Shown here: positions 10,020-19,599 of the stretch, in pieces
How positions within the stretch are numbered: position 1 is the stretch's first letter
How the letters are laid out: every line of letters begins with the position of its first letter
Source: Chara braunii
Lineage: Eukaryota > Streptophyta > Charophyceae > Charales > Characeae
Reading direction: 5' to 3'
NCBI GenBank assembly: GCA_003427395.1
Contig: BFEA01000126.1
Span: 2,641,573 to 2,679,422 of the forward strand
Length of the DNA stretch: 37,850 nt
The notes under the pieces: model-generated
What the model was told of the DNA's origin: nothing
Seen by the model: only the letters and a program-made list of their open reading frames with translations
Databases searched by the model: none
Made by a program: the position numbers and the translations under genes

Positions 10020-10348
10020 TTTGACCCTTTTCCCTAGCGTAACTTTTGGCTAGGGTCAAAACAAAACAAAAGTTAAAAACAAAAAGATTATAGCCCAACC
10101 CTTTAAACTATAAGCCCCATTTACACCCTTTTCTCCCCCAAGGTGAGACCACCAAATTCAAGTATAAGGCCAGATGTGGTCGCATCTTCGTGGGCACAGT
10201 ATTACCCCACCATGAGCTTTCAGAGGGAAAACAAAAGGGAAACCTATGAGAATTGGATTTAACACCTGAATCAGGACATGTTTGTGGAGCTGCAGAAAAT
10301 TATGACTTGAGGTGTTTTACTGCATCCCTGCACAAAACATCCAGATTC

Positions 10349-10494
10349 GGGAGCTCCTCGAGTCGTGCCCGTTAACTTGCCACAATTTTAGGAAACATAC
10401 GGGCCACTATAGGAGCGCCCAAATTCATCCGACTACAAACGTTTCTACTCTTTTTTTTCCCGCGGCCGATAGCTGGGCCAAGTACTGGTGGTTT
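10349..10494 (-). repeat. copy of the AAACCACCAGTACTT repeat family
   Basis: On the minus strand this reads AAACCACCAGTACTTGG, CAGCTATCGG, an A-run, GTAGAAACGTTTGTAGTCGG, ATGAATTTGGGCGCTCCT, CCGTATGTTTCCTAAAATTG and GTTAACGGGCAC. The same blocks occur in the same order at 15046-15185 on the plus strand. One frame translates its end as KYWWFK, which only reflects the repeat. Confidence 0.75.
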
Positions 10495-10582
10495 AAGCCC
10501 AGGTTGTTGTAGAGGCCGGATTCCAGGCATACGATGGTTGCAGTCATCAGTCAACCATTGGTTATCCTGACAATTGTGAGGT

Positions 10583-10903
10583 TACACCCACGGACAAGTA
10601 CTCTCCTAGCTTACCCAAGGCTAGGCCGATCCCGGACGAGCCGGAGCGACTTATATCCCTACCTGGCCCAGGTTGAAGCAGAATTGGACGAGCCTTGTCG
10701 TGCGGGAACTTCGGACGTCAGGCTCAAGCATTCTTCTACTAGCCCCCTATAGTCAGCGGTTTTACCCAGACCGAGTAGCAGATATAGGAACCAGGGCTAC
10801 GTAGGCTAGCACCCACAGACAAGTCCGAATTGTCCTAGCTTACCCAAGGCTGGGCAGATCCCAGACACCCCGGAGAGACGTATATCCCTACCCAGCCCTG
10901 GTC
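10583..10903 (+). repeat. ~90 bp direct repeat, two copies 226 bp apart
   Basis: Copies at 10583-10673 and 10809-10903 share CACCCAC.GACAAGT, CCTAGCTTACCCAAGGCT, GATCCC.GAC, CCGGAG.GAC and TATATCCCTACC in the same order. Non-coding. Confidence 0.75.
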
Positions 10904-10969
10904 CTACCAGTTCCTACTGAAGCATGTACTAGACCCCCCTGACCCCCTCCCAGCCTGGTATTATAGCTG

Positions 10970-11110
10970 TATATATGTGCTGTGTATGTGCCCATAGGCT
11001 ATGTGTATGCCCGTAGGCCATGTATGTGTGCCCTGAGGCTGTATGTGTCTGTAGGCTATGTATGTGCCCGTGGCTATGTGTGTATGTGGCCGTAAGCTGT
11101 GTGTGTGTAA
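10970..11110. repeat. degenerate ~22 bp minisatellite
   Basis: Six or so imperfect units with the theme TATGTGTATGCCCGTAGGC, mixed with TG dinucleotides. It directly follows (on the minus strand) the 3' side of the SINE-like copy at 11165-11552. Confidence 0.65.
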
Positions 11111-11164
11111 GAGTTGTACAGTTCTGTATGATAGGCCTATCTGTGTTAGAAACCCCCCACCAAA

Positions 11165-11552
11165 GTTCCAAGCCAGACTCGAACCCATGTTCATCAGCAT
11201 GTTACAACTGTGCTGTACAATGTGTGCTACAGTCTCAAATGATACCAAGGTGCGATATGCCAGACTAGGAAGATCATCAGAACAACCTCTGGCCAAGTCC
11301 TTAGGCAACCCACGCATAATCAAGACCCGAAATATAACAATCCTGGACTAAATCCCTTGGTGGTGCAGGCAGTGTCTGTAATCCTTACCATGAAACTACC
11401 CCCAAGGGATTAGTGTGTACAGCCGTGCGTTTGTGTACAGCCGTGCGTCAGTCGACACCCGCCGGTGTCTCTGCGCGAGGCCACAGGGCTACGAATCCAC
11501 AACCTCAAACCACAATGTGCATTTCCAACCGGTGTTCTACCCACGGAGTGGG
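11165..11552 (-). mobile_element. SINE-like dispersed repeat, uninterrupted copy
   Basis: On the minus strand the element begins near 11552 with a tRNA-like head (GTGGGTAGAACACCGGTTGG, AAATGCACATTGTGGTTTG, GTTGTGGATTCG, GGCCTCGCGCAGAGACACC). A body follows from 11385 to about 11165 (CACTGCCTGCACCA, TTGATTATGCG, GGTTGCCTAAGG, GTTGTTCTGATGATC, TGGCATAT, TTGGTATCATTTGAGACTGT, GATGAAC). The same blocks appear in the same order on the plus strand at 23931-24050 and 24559-24765. Here head and body are continuous, with GGTAAGGATT at the junction (11380-11389). The head carries weakened A- and B-box promoter sequences. The copy also contains an 18 bp tandem duplication (11415-11430, 11433-11448). Confidence 0.75.
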
Positions 11553-11782
11553 ACCTCCACCCCGGTGACCCAGACACGTGGGTCCGGGCGGGCAGGGCCC
11601 GGGTACCAGGACCCAACGAATCCCGCTAGCTTGGGATCTGCCCAAATTTTTCCTTTATGAAAGTGCATATATACCCGTTTCAGTGTACCTTCCCTCTCCT
11701 CCTCCTTCTCCTCTGGCAATTTCTGTCAGAGGGCCATGGAAAAGACCGCCAAGCCAAAAAAGAAGCCTGACAAGCAAGGGAG

Positions 11783-11880
11783 ACAGACAGGCAGAAATGC
11801 ACAGGGCTTCACCGCACCACTCACCTGACCTACAGACAGGCAGAAAGTCATAAGGGCCTCACGGCGCTACTCACCTGAAC
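11783..11880 (+). repeat. 49 bp tandem repeat, two copies
   Basis: ACAGACAGGCAGAAA starts at 11783 and 11832. Each copy continues with AGGGC.TCAC.GC..C.ACTCACCTGA. The second copy is diverged. Confidence 0.75.
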
Positions 11881-11948
11881 TGCGATTCGGTTAGTGTGCC
11901 CTCACTGCACACGCTCACCTTGAAATGCAAACCCTTTCTCAACCTAAT

Positions 11949-12059
11949 CCTAAGTAGGCAAAAAAGGGGAGTCGGTGAGCATTCACCGCGCTCCCCGTCT
12001 TCCACTTCCTAAGTAGGCGAAAGAGGGGCGTTGGTGAGCATTCACCACGCTCCCCGTCT
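11949..12059 (+). repeat. 59 bp tandem repeat; each copy holds a hairpin with paired changes
   Basis: CCTAAGTAGGC starts at 11949 and 12008. Each copy contains a stem-loop. Copy 1 pairs GGGGAG with CTCCCC and CGGTGA with TCACCG around a GCAT loop. Copy 2 pairs TGGTGA with TCACCA around the same loop. The C/G pair of copy 1 has become T/A in copy 2, so both arms changed together. Confidence 0.8.
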
Positions 12060-12140
12060 CAGCGGCTTCCCAACCTGCAACGCCCTGAACCTGCCGAGCA
12101 CTCAGCAAATTCGTGAATGAACCACAAACGCCAGATGGAA

Positions 12141-12410
12141 TTGGAGTTTGCCTCTCACCTCCATGTACTGAACCTTGAGCCACTTTCGTAGATGTTCTCA
12201 CGAAGTCAAGCAGTAGGCTGGTCAGTGTGCTGCTGCAGAGCACTCACCTACTGCACAGCAGTCCAGACATCAGCTGTGCGAGTTCACCCATTTGGAGTTT
12301 CCCCTCATGTAGTGAACCGTATGCCATTTTTGTACCAGTCTCACAAAGTCGAGCAGTGGGTCGGTGAGTGCACCACTGCAAAATACTCACCGTGACCTAC
12401 TGCTGAGCAG
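12141..12410 (+). repeat. ~150 bp diverged direct repeat, two copies
   Basis: TTGGAGTTT begins both copies (12141 and 12292). The order CATGTA.TGAACC, CCA.TTT.GTA, TCTCAC.AAGTC.AGCAGT.GG, ACTCACC and CTACTGC..AGCAG is kept. The right copy runs into the following (CT)n tract. Confidence 0.7.
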
Positions 12411-12411
12411 A

Positions 12412-12481
<70 letters not shown>

Positions 12482-12520
12482 NNNNNNNNNNNNNNNCACG
12501 CACGCAAGCACACACACACA
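12411..12520. repeat. (CT)n microsatellite, 15 bp gap, then CA-rich tract
   Basis: CT dinucleotides run from 12411 to 12481, Ns occupy 12482-12496, and a short CA-rich stretch (CACGCACG..CACACACACA) follows to about 12520. The gap length is probably arbitrary, and the tract length is unreliable. Confidence 0.95.
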
Positions 12521-12684
12521 CAACCTCGGACACTCTCCACTGGCTTGACTACCGGCATGCCATCATGGTGTTTGAAACCCACACCATGGATTCCAGAAAC
12601 CGCGTCACAGCTAGAATGATGGCCATGTGGTAGCACACCATTGGCCCACAGCCATAGGTTAGTGGCATTACATGTTGAGTCCCG

Positions 12685-12771
12685 CAAGTGCTGCGATGGA
12701 CCTATCACCTCTTTATAACGCATGCGTCGAGCATATCAAGTGCTTCAATGGACCTATCACCTCTTTATTAC
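12685..12771 (+). repeat. 53 bp tandem repeat, two copies
   Basis: CAAGTGCTGCGATGGACC at 12685 and CAAGTGCTTCAATGGACC at 12738 are each followed by TATCACCTCTTTAT. Confidence 0.85.
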
Positions 12772-12964
12772 TTTCATCCAACCCATGTGCCATTGCTGAG
12801 CGCTGGCAGACCCTGATCCTTCTGTGCAGCACATGTGTGAGGCTGTGTGTGCCATCACAGCAGCAAAGGCCCTCTTCCTAGGAGTGGCTGCACGAGAGGG
12901 TGGGGAGAATTCACAGAGAAACCCAACCCTACAGAGAAGGGGGCAAGAAAAAAAAAAGGTCATT

Positions 12965-13090
12965 AGTACCACACCGCCCACCCAACACATACTCATATTC
13001 ACAACAGCGCAGCCGTGAAACTTCGCTTAGTACCACACCGCCCACCCAACACATACTCATATTCACAACAGCGCAGCCGTGAAACTTCGC
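12965..13090 (+). repeat. perfect 64 bp tandem duplication
   Basis: AGTACCACACCGCCCACC starts at 12965 and 13029, and the two units are identical through GCCGTGAAACTTCGC. Identity suggests a recent duplication or an assembly artefact. Confidence 0.9.
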
Positions 13091-13092
13091 AG

Positions 13093-14340
13093 TACTACCT
13101 CACCACACACAGTCTTAGGGTCTCCTGGCATGCACTAAACACCTTCCAGGAAAAAATGTGTCTGCTTCCGCCCTAATCCGAATTCATGCACCGCCAACGT
13201 GAAAACAGTGCAAGGAAACATCCTCACAATACTTACATTTGCCAACCAGGCTACCAGAGTGACCCGGGACCACTTGCCCGGCTGGGCCAGGAAACAAAAC
13301 AAAAAAAAAAAACTTAGAAAAAAAAATCTTAATTTTTGTTTTGTAATTTGGTAAAGATTTTTTTTTTGTTTTATAAGGCTAATTCTTTAAGCCCAACCAA
13401 TTCAATTACCTGTCAAATCTGGACAGGACGGCCTTTCAGGCCTTTTTTATTGTCATTATAGTATTACAGGGAACCCCGTAGCAGCCACATCCGTGCTCAA
13501 GCCTCCAACGAGGGAACATGCGGGAGCTGCACCCACCAGCAGGTGCGATACCTGCTACAGCAGGTGGGCGATACCGGCCAGGGGTCAGCCGGTAGCATCA
13601 GGACCTAGCTTCTTCGATGGGCCAGTCACTGTGCCTCCCCTCCGGTCCCGTCCCCCTATGAACATCAGCAGTCTCTGCTCAATGCCACTCAGGGGTACCA
13701 ATGGCATATCTCTAGGTGGCGGGCGCCAAGCTTGCCCAGGAAGGTACACCCTGAGGCAAAAGTTGTTCAGTTTATTTTTCTGCATAACATAGTTTTTTCT
13801 GGACTTTTTTTCTTTTTTCTTTTTGCTGGGACCTTCCCTGGTCCTTGCATGGCTGGGCCGTCCGGGAAATCAGGGTGACCCGGGCCACCCAGCTGGAAGC
13901 CTAGTTTGCCAGCGATTCCTGTAAGGATCGCAAGGTATGTCCCGCAGGTGCCTTGCAGCATAAGGATGGATTTTTAAACCACCCGTTCAGCCGAAGGAGA
14001 GCACAGCTCGCACAGCTCTTACCCATATACACAGTACGAGCAATTCAGGCCTGGGCCGGTGGCGAATGCTGCAGACCACTTTGAAAAGGCAGAGTAGCAG
14101 GCTCGCAAGCCTTGGAAGGTACCTTCATTGACATTAGGCTCGTTTGAACTGCTGGTGGTTTAAGGACCAAGACATGTGGCTCCCCGTTTGCAGCTGTCAA
14201 ACTGCCCACCTGCTGGAGACCTATTGAGCAACCTCGAGGTTTTATGCCGATGGGTCCCCCCCCCCCCTGGACACAGCCACTGGGATCACAGAAGCCTTGA
14301 TTTCTACACCTCACTTTTCCAACATTATTATATCTATCTG
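13093..14340. other. no recognisable gene
   Basis: Unassigned non-coding DNA. It includes A- and T-runs at 13290-13370 and 13800-13825, and two CCGGG-rich stretches (13255-13285, 13850-13895) that share GTGACCCGGG and may be ends of another short repeat. No protein domain is recognised. Confidence 0.5.
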
Positions 14341-14429
14341 AGGGCATACTGCTATTTCGGCCAGACATGAAGGGCATACTGCTATTTCGGCCAAACTTAA
14401 AGGCATACTGCTATTTCGGCCAGACTTGG
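14341..14429 (+). repeat. 30 bp tandem repeat, three copies
   Basis: AGGGCATACTGCTATTTCGG begins at 14341 and 14371, and a one-base shorter version begins at 14401. Each is followed by CCA(G/A)AC(A/T)T. Confidence 0.95.
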
Positions 14430-14979
14430 ATGCGTCTGACTATAGTCAGGTCTCGTGTCCAATAAAAAGAGCCCTGTGGTAGTGGCAGTACGCCCCATGG
14501 CAGGGTTTGAGCTCATGTTGTGTTTAACATTTAGTTGCATACGTTATCATCGTTATATGCATTAATACACCGTATTGAAGTAACCATAACCATCTATGAA
14601 CTGCCATTAATATTTTTGTGTATGATATTCGCATTGCAATACAATGTATACAATATATAGGTATTTGTTTTTTGTTTTTTTTTATACACTATATAGGTAT
14701 TTGTAATATAAGCCCCACCGCAATGAAGTAGCCTCTATGTCGTGCCGTCATGGTAAGTCGTTGCTATTCCATGAAGCATTTATGACTCGCGCGAGAAAAA
14801 GGAACCGGGCCACCGGCTGCTGTCAGTCAAAACAAATGCATAGAGGCCCACAGGGCAAGAGCTTCCGCACGGTACGGCCACCTGCTGCATAATTCTACTA
14901 TCAGGGATATCCTGACACCGACCACAGGGGGTCATAAAAGCTGCAGCACACCTGTGGCACACCGAAGGGCAGGAGGTGT
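14430..14979. other. no recognisable gene
   Basis: Non-coding. A CTATATAGGTATTTGT-like word is duplicated around an AT-rich stretch (14655-14670 and 14692-14705). Nothing else can be assigned. Confidence 0.5.
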
Positions 14980-15060
14980 AAACCACCAGTACTTCCCAAG
15001 GTCGTGCCCGTTAAACCACCAGTACTTCCTTAGGGCGTGCCCGTTAAACCACCAGTACTT
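14980..15060 (+). repeat. 33 bp tandem repeat based on AAACCACCAGTACTT
   Basis: AAACCACCAGTACTT occurs exactly every 33 bp at 14980, 15013 and 15046. The intervening 18 bp are CCCAAGGTCGTGCCCGTT and CCTTAGGGCGTGCCCGTT. The third unit is the left end of the foldback element that follows. Confidence 0.95.
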
Positions 15061-15277
15061 GGACCAGCTATCGGGAAAAAGACAAAAAAAAAGTAGAAAC
15101 ATTTCTAGTCGGATGAATTTGGGCGCTCCTGTAGTAGCCCGTACGTTTCCTAAAATTGTGTGTGGCGCATTAACGGGCACAACTACTGATGGAAACGTGC
15201 AGGCCAGTACAGGAGCACCCAATTTCTACTCTATCTTTTTTTCCACGGTCGATAGCTCGGCCAAGTACTGGTGGTTT
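15046..15277. mobile_element. foldback element of the AAACCACCAGTACTT family
   Basis: AAACCACCAGTACTTGG at 15046 is matched by its exact reverse complement ending at 15277. Inward, both arms carry AGCTATCG, an A- or T-run, GTAGAAA, a GGG.GCTCCTGTA block and CACGTTTCC-like words. The two arms, about 100 and 88 bp, therefore form a long imperfect inverted repeat around a short centre (about 15165-15190). A related single arm lies at 10349-10494 and another diverged plus-oriented copy at 15290-15405. The class is not determined and no target duplication is evident. Confidence 0.65.
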
Positions 15278-15289
15278 AAGCCATCAAAC

Positions 15290-15405
15290 ATTGAATAGAA
15301 ACGCTTATAATCGGATGAGTTTACGGATACGGACCTGTAGCGGCCGGCACGTTTCCTAAAATTAAGTTGTGGCTTGTTAACAGGCACAGCTTTAGCAAGT
15401 ACTGG
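15290..15405 (+). repeat. fourth, diverged copy of the AAACCACCAGTACTT family
   Basis: Contains TAGAAACGCTTATAATCGG, ATGAGTTTACGG, CCTGTAGCGGCC, CACGTTTCCTAAAATTAAG and GTTAACAGGCAC, the same order as 15090-15180. It then ends in AAGTACTGGTGTTTTAGG, a mutated inverted end. Confidence 0.65.
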
Positions 15406-15420
15406 TGTTTTAGGGGCTCA

Positions 15421-16130
15421 TGCCACCCTACTCACGGTCAGTTAAAAAGTCTAAAAGAAACGAAAAAGAAGGGGCCGCAGCCTTCGAAGTCGGTGAGGAA
15501 ATTCGTACGCCACCGTCCCGTCATTGCAGGATATCTTGCGTGAGTGGCGGCGGCCTTTGTTGGGCGGTCTGCGAAATTGGACTGCTTTTCCAATTTCCCA
15601 CGGACATGTCTGGGCCCGAACCCTGTGCCACCCGCATGCCCCACAAAGAAGTGAGCGAAATATGATAACCACAGACGAACCAGGCCCAGCAACGGACAAG
15701 AAATATTAAAATTAAAAATTAAAACACGCGATCTTTTCCGGAACAGGGTACAGGCCCGTTCCTTTTCCGGAAACAGCAAAACGGACCTCCTGACGTTCAC
15801 TTCATGAATGCCACGTCCTAAACCGTTTTCACAGCCCTCCGTTCACATCGGAGCCCCCGGGGTTCAAGGAACACGGTGGGATATGCCAAAAATGGGTATT
15901 TTACTTACTGTAAGTAGGGTGGGATGAGGCCCTTGATAGCTCCATTATCGTTCAGCCATCCTGGTGGAATTCCTCTTTTGGCGGGTCGAGTTTTAGGATG
16001 TCGATGGCTCTCCATGCCTTGCTGATTCACCATCCATGGCAATGTCGACGACGTGGAAGCTCCTCCCAAACAAAGTTCCATGGGATGGATGAAGGGTGAA
16101 TTAAATTAAGAGACTGCCAAACTCATTCAA
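15421..16130. other. no recognisable gene
   Basis: Open frames up to 120 codons on either strand overlap each other and match nothing I recognise. Short inverted words (TTTTCCGGAA at 15735 and 15766) are present. Confidence 0.45.
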
Positions 16131-16230
16131 TCTGAAGGCCCTGGCAAAAGGCATGCAAGTGGGGCATTCAGGAGGTCGTGGGTTCAATCCCCATTGACCG
16201 TCTGGGGCACATTTGCTGCCAACCAACTGA
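16130..16230 (+). repeat. tRNA-like (SINE-type) promoter boxes
   Basis: TGGCAAAAGG (16142-16151) resembles a pol III A box and GGTTCAATCC (16181-16190) a B box. The 39 bp distance is usual for tRNA-derived promoters. A stem (CCAACT..AGTTGG) follows near 16220-16240. The cloverleaf is not intact, so a SINE remnant is more likely than a tRNA gene. Confidence 0.35.
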
Positions 16231-16489
16231 GATAGTTGGCTTGCTCCCCCTTGTCGGCAGTCGTAGGGTCTTGGGCCGTCACAGACAACATATGTGTGGT
16301 CAGTGTGGAAGTGTTGGCCTTAGACACTGCTGTTAGTCTACAGGAGCCGGAAGTTGGGGAAGTCGATGGGAGGTGCAGCTACTGGTTTGCATTAGCCAGA
16401 ACGCCCACCACCCACGGCCCCGCCCTACCCCCTGACCACCACCCACAGCCCCACCCTACGCCCTGACCACTGCCATCCCTTTACATTGT

Positions 16490-16560
16490 GAGAGGTAGAT
16501 ATGCTTGCAGGGATCCTCTGTACAAGTTTAGAGTACCGCTAGGTAGGTAGTGAAAGAATC
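16490..16560 (+). repeat. second copy (inverted) of the 9836-9975 repeat
   Basis: GAGGTAGATATGCTTGCAGG, a CTCTGTA word, GTTTAGAGTA and AGGTAGGTAGTGAAAG match the reverse complement of 9836-9905 in order. Confidence 0.6.
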
Positions 16561-16575
16561 TGAGAGAAGAATACA

Positions 16576-16828
16576 GCTTAGGCTCATACTCCACACCCCT
16601 AGTCTGCCAGTTTCCCCATTCGGCATTAGCATACAAGATAAGAATCAGAGACTAAGGGCCAGATCCCACTAGCCCCTATTGTTCATTTCTGACCATTGAT
16701 CTTCGTAATCGAGGGTGAAAAATGAATAATCCAGAGTAGTGGGATCTGACCCTTAGAATATCTATCGCTTAGGTTCGTACTCCACACTCCTAGTCTGCCT
16801 GTTTCACCATTGGGCATTGGCGTAAAAC
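16576..16828 (+). repeat. ~60 bp direct repeats flanking a MITE
   Basis: GCTTAGG(C/T)TC(A/G)TACTCCACAC, CCTAGTCTGCC and GGGCATT/CGGCATT occur at 16576-16635 and again at 16768-16828. The MITE at 16656-16752 sits between the copies. Confidence 0.85.
16656..16752. mobile_element. 97 bp MITE, PIF/Harbinger-like ends
   Basis: Terminal inverted repeats GGGCCAGATCCCACTA and TAGTGGGATCTGACCC match with one difference. The flanks are TAA (16653-16655) and TTA (16753-16755). GGG/CCC termini with a 3 bp TWA target are characteristic of PIF/Harbinger-type MITEs. The same end sequence (GGGTC.GATCCC) bounds the 508 bp element at 24051-24558. Non-coding and non-autonomous. Confidence 0.8.
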
Positions 16829-17733
16829 ATATTCAGACTCCATTCGAAAAACTCAACACTCCACCTACCGCTCTTTACTATGACATTCCCACTGACTCGC
16901 CAGACATGGGGAACAAAGTGCAAGTGACAGGGCCCACGTTTAACGGAATTCCTTGGCGACAGAGTAACGGCTCTTGTGCTTCTAAATTGAAGAACTACTT
17001 TCCAGGAGGACCCGGATCTTCGATCATACATTTCAAGAACACGATGTACATTTGATGGCTGCTACGATGTCAGTCTTTCGAAACTGACATAACACAAGCC
17101 ATCGCAGGACTGCATGTTCTTTTCCAGGTACGCGTACCAACAGAGACAGACGACCACAATTAAGCTACCCCCTTCCGATGTCTGCGCCTCGTGTCCTGGT
17201 GCCTATCACTGCTGTTCGGTCCAAGTTGTCTGCCCTTTGGTAGGGTAATGGTCCTGAGTGCTGGTCACAGGTAGGATAGTGGGATAGGGGGTGCGCTAGG
17301 AGTATTGACGTGAGGATGGGATGGATGTGGTCTCATATTCCAGGACACCCATGGCCCACAGCTCCAGGTGCTCACTGTGCACTCAGTGACTGGCCTCTAC
17401 AACTTCCGAGAAAAAAGGGGAAGGGGGGGGGGAAGGGGGCAGGAAGACTGTGGTGGGAAACACTACCATGCGACCAGCAGGCGAAGCTCAGTCCACCCCT
17501 GGCACTGTTAAACCACCAGCACCCAAGGGGTTCTTAGGCCCCCTCTGGGGAGGCTCTGACGCAACATGGACCCGTGCGGCACACCGATTCAGCCACCGCG
17601 TTAACAGCCTAAAAACATGGACGTACTGGCTACAGACCCAAGTTCAAATCCACATGCAACCACATAAAGAGAATACATCGGGCGGGTCTGTCTGTTCCAA
17701 TGAGATACCTCAAAGATATCTCAAAAAAGACAA
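16829..17733. other. no recognisable gene; one perfect hairpin
   Basis: An 8 bp perfect stem, ATGTCAGT/ACTGACAT with loop CTTTCGAA, lies at 17067-17090 and is nested inside GATGGC (17054) and GCCATC (17099). An 81-codon frame at 16810-17055 is not recognised. A G-rich run lies at 17417-17445. Confidence 0.45.
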
Positions 17734-17760
17734 TCTCCTTTTCTATTGCAGAAAAGGAGA
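17734..17760. other. 10 bp perfect stem-loop
   Basis: TCTCCTTTTC pairs with GAAAAGGAGA across TATTGCA. Just upstream TGAGATA pairs with TATCTCA (17701-17723). The first arm plus loop also resembles a splice acceptor (TTTTCTATTGCAG), but no exon was recognised after it. Confidence 0.5.
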
Positions 17761-18084
17761 GAACACAAACCATACCACTGTCCTTTATGGACATCCGTTA
17801 CAGCTGGGGGACTCTGCAGAAGATGAGCAAGTAGCATAGCATATTAAGCCTGCGCAAGAGAGACAAAACACAGTATACAACAAAAACAAGAGAGACAACA
17901 TCGATAAACCAGCGGTGAAACCCCAGTGTAAGACGGCAGCAGCAGACAGCATATATTCCCCTACGTGAGCCGCCAATTGATTGTCAGCCGTCCAGATGTG
18001 TCGATCCGGATCTGAACGACTGACAACCAAACAATTAGCTCCAAACTGGGCGTAACCAGCTGGTACCCTCCCACCGCCTTCACC

Positions 18085-18186
18085 CGGGGCTAGGTCCCAC
18101 TTAATCGAATTAAGCAATATTGACCGTAGATAACAAAGATCAGCGGCCAAAATCTCTTAATCCGTGCAAGTGGGACCTTGCCCCCG
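18085..18186. mobile_element. short foldback or MITE-like element
   Basis: CGGGG followed by AGGTCCCACTT on the left mirrors AAGTGGGACCT followed by CCCCCG on the right. Further inward, CGAATTAAG pairs with CTTAATCCG. The total length is about 100 bp with a ~45 bp unpaired centre. No flanking duplication is clear. Confidence 0.55.
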
Positions 18187-18480
18187 AAGAGACGCGCTCG
18201 GTCATTATTCCTATATTTAGGCCTTTCGCTCTAGATGCAGCGATAACGAGCGGACGTTCTATTCGGGCGAAGACACCAGTACGACCCTCTGCACCACCAG
18301 AGATTCCCTCCAACAGTATCTTGCCACGTGGATCCTCCCCGCAGCAGACACAACCAGAGATAGCTCACCATTGGCCAGTCTCGGGCGGAGAAAGACATGC
18401 GAGAACAATCCATAGAGACGGCACAGGCGAGGAAGGGGTCCCTCACAAGGATCAAACACGTACATATCGAGAGACCGGAC

Positions 18481-18576
18481 AGAAACACAACACAGACGCA
18501 AGGATCCATTCCCACGCAAAACCAGGACAGAAACACAACACAAACGCAAGGATCCATTCCCACGCAAAACCACCCA
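18481..18576 (+). repeat. 48 bp tandem duplication
   Basis: AGAAACACAACACAGACGCA at 18481 and AGAAACACAACACAAACGCA at 18529 are each followed by AGGATCCATTCCCACGCAAA. Only one base differs in the shared part. Confidence 0.9.
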
Positions 18577-18642
18577 AAACCGAATCGCTTACCAAAGAGA
18601 AACCCAAAAGGAGCTGAGAGTGATTCCACTAACTGAAATCAA

Positions 18643-18774
18643 AAGGGTGACTACCTGCCAGCCATTTTCACGCACCAACAGTCAAAATCCCTGTGCGGAC
18701 ACAATCACAAGGGTGACTACCTGCCAGCCATTTTCACGCACCAACAGTCAAAATCCCTGTGCGGACACAATCAC
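18643..18774 (+). repeat. perfect 66 bp tandem duplication
   Basis: AAGGGTGACTACCTGCCAGC starts at 18643 and 18709, and the two units are identical to GTGCGGACACAATCAC. Like the 64 bp case at 12965, this is recent or an assembly artefact. Confidence 0.9.
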
Positions 18775-18811
18775 CACAGCCCACATGAAAGACGGCCACC
18801 CACTTAAAAAG

Positions 18812-19120
18812 AGCATTCAGACGATCACATCAATCACTCACACACAAGTTCGCGGGCACGTAAGACGCCATTTCCCCCCCCCACCCTCCCCTCGCACAAT
18901 CCACCCCCCCATGCCTCCCCTCGCACAATCCAAACCGCATTCAGACGATCACATCAATCACTCACACACAAGTTCGCGGACACGTAAGACGCCATTTCCC
19001 TGCGAATTCTCGATACATACAAAGGCCCACCATCCCCTCGGACTATCCACCCCCCCTGCCTCCGGTAGCACAATCCACCCCCCCCCTCCTCTGCCTCCCC
19101 TCGCACAATCCAAACCGCAG
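18812..19120 (+). repeat. ~65 bp direct repeat plus CCTCCCCTCGCACAATCC repeats
   Basis: CATTCAGACGATCACATCAA is found at about 18814 and 18939, each followed by TCACTCACACACAAGTTCGC and CACGTAAGACGCCATTTCCC. A second word, CCTCCCCTCGCACAATCCA, occurs at about 18886, 18915 and 19096 with a variant near 19060. C-runs inflate apparent open frames here. Confidence 0.85.
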
Positions 19121-19599
19121 TACATTTTGCTCAACATTGCGAAGAAGAACATATTCCCAAAACAGAAAAAAAGAGGATTCCCGGAGACGGTACGAGTCGA
19201 CTGAAGGCAAGGGATACTTTTCCCGCCAAAATTTTCCGTATACTCGAAACATGACGCAAGCGCGGTAAAAAACGAAAATGCAAGAGTCCACGGCCCAAAA
19301 CAAATTGTAAAAAGGCCCACGGGGCAAAAGAGCCTCAGAAAGAACGCAAATTCAGAGACCTGTCTCACGGGTACACACTACTTTACAACCAGAACCTTTC
19401 TGGTAGGGAGCAGCGGCAGCCGGAGCGAGCATGACAAACTCCTCCGTCAACGGAAAAAGAGGAGGCAAAACCATTCATCCCAAGTTTACACGCTCCGCTG
19501 ATCCGCATCCACAGCGCATCAATCCCACATATCCACTCCATCCACACCTAAGCACTATCCCTGCCCAATCAATCCATGGCGCACCGATCAACACCCTTA

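Noticed and set aside
12341-12723. Open frames with Arg-Glu or Ser-Leu alternation
   Set aside because: Translation of the (CT)n tract and the 15 bp gap.
14980-15060. Regular 33 bp repeats as a CRISPR-like array
   Set aside because: Only three units, the spacers are near-identical, and the context is eukaryotic. It is a tandem repeat next to a foldback element.
14932-15298. Repeated KYWWF peptides on both strands
   Set aside because: Direct translation of the AAACCACCAGTACTT repeat and its inverted copy; not a protein family.
17734-17760. TTTTCTATTGCAG as a plant splice acceptor
   Set aside because: No recognisable exon follows, and it is half of a perfect stem-loop.
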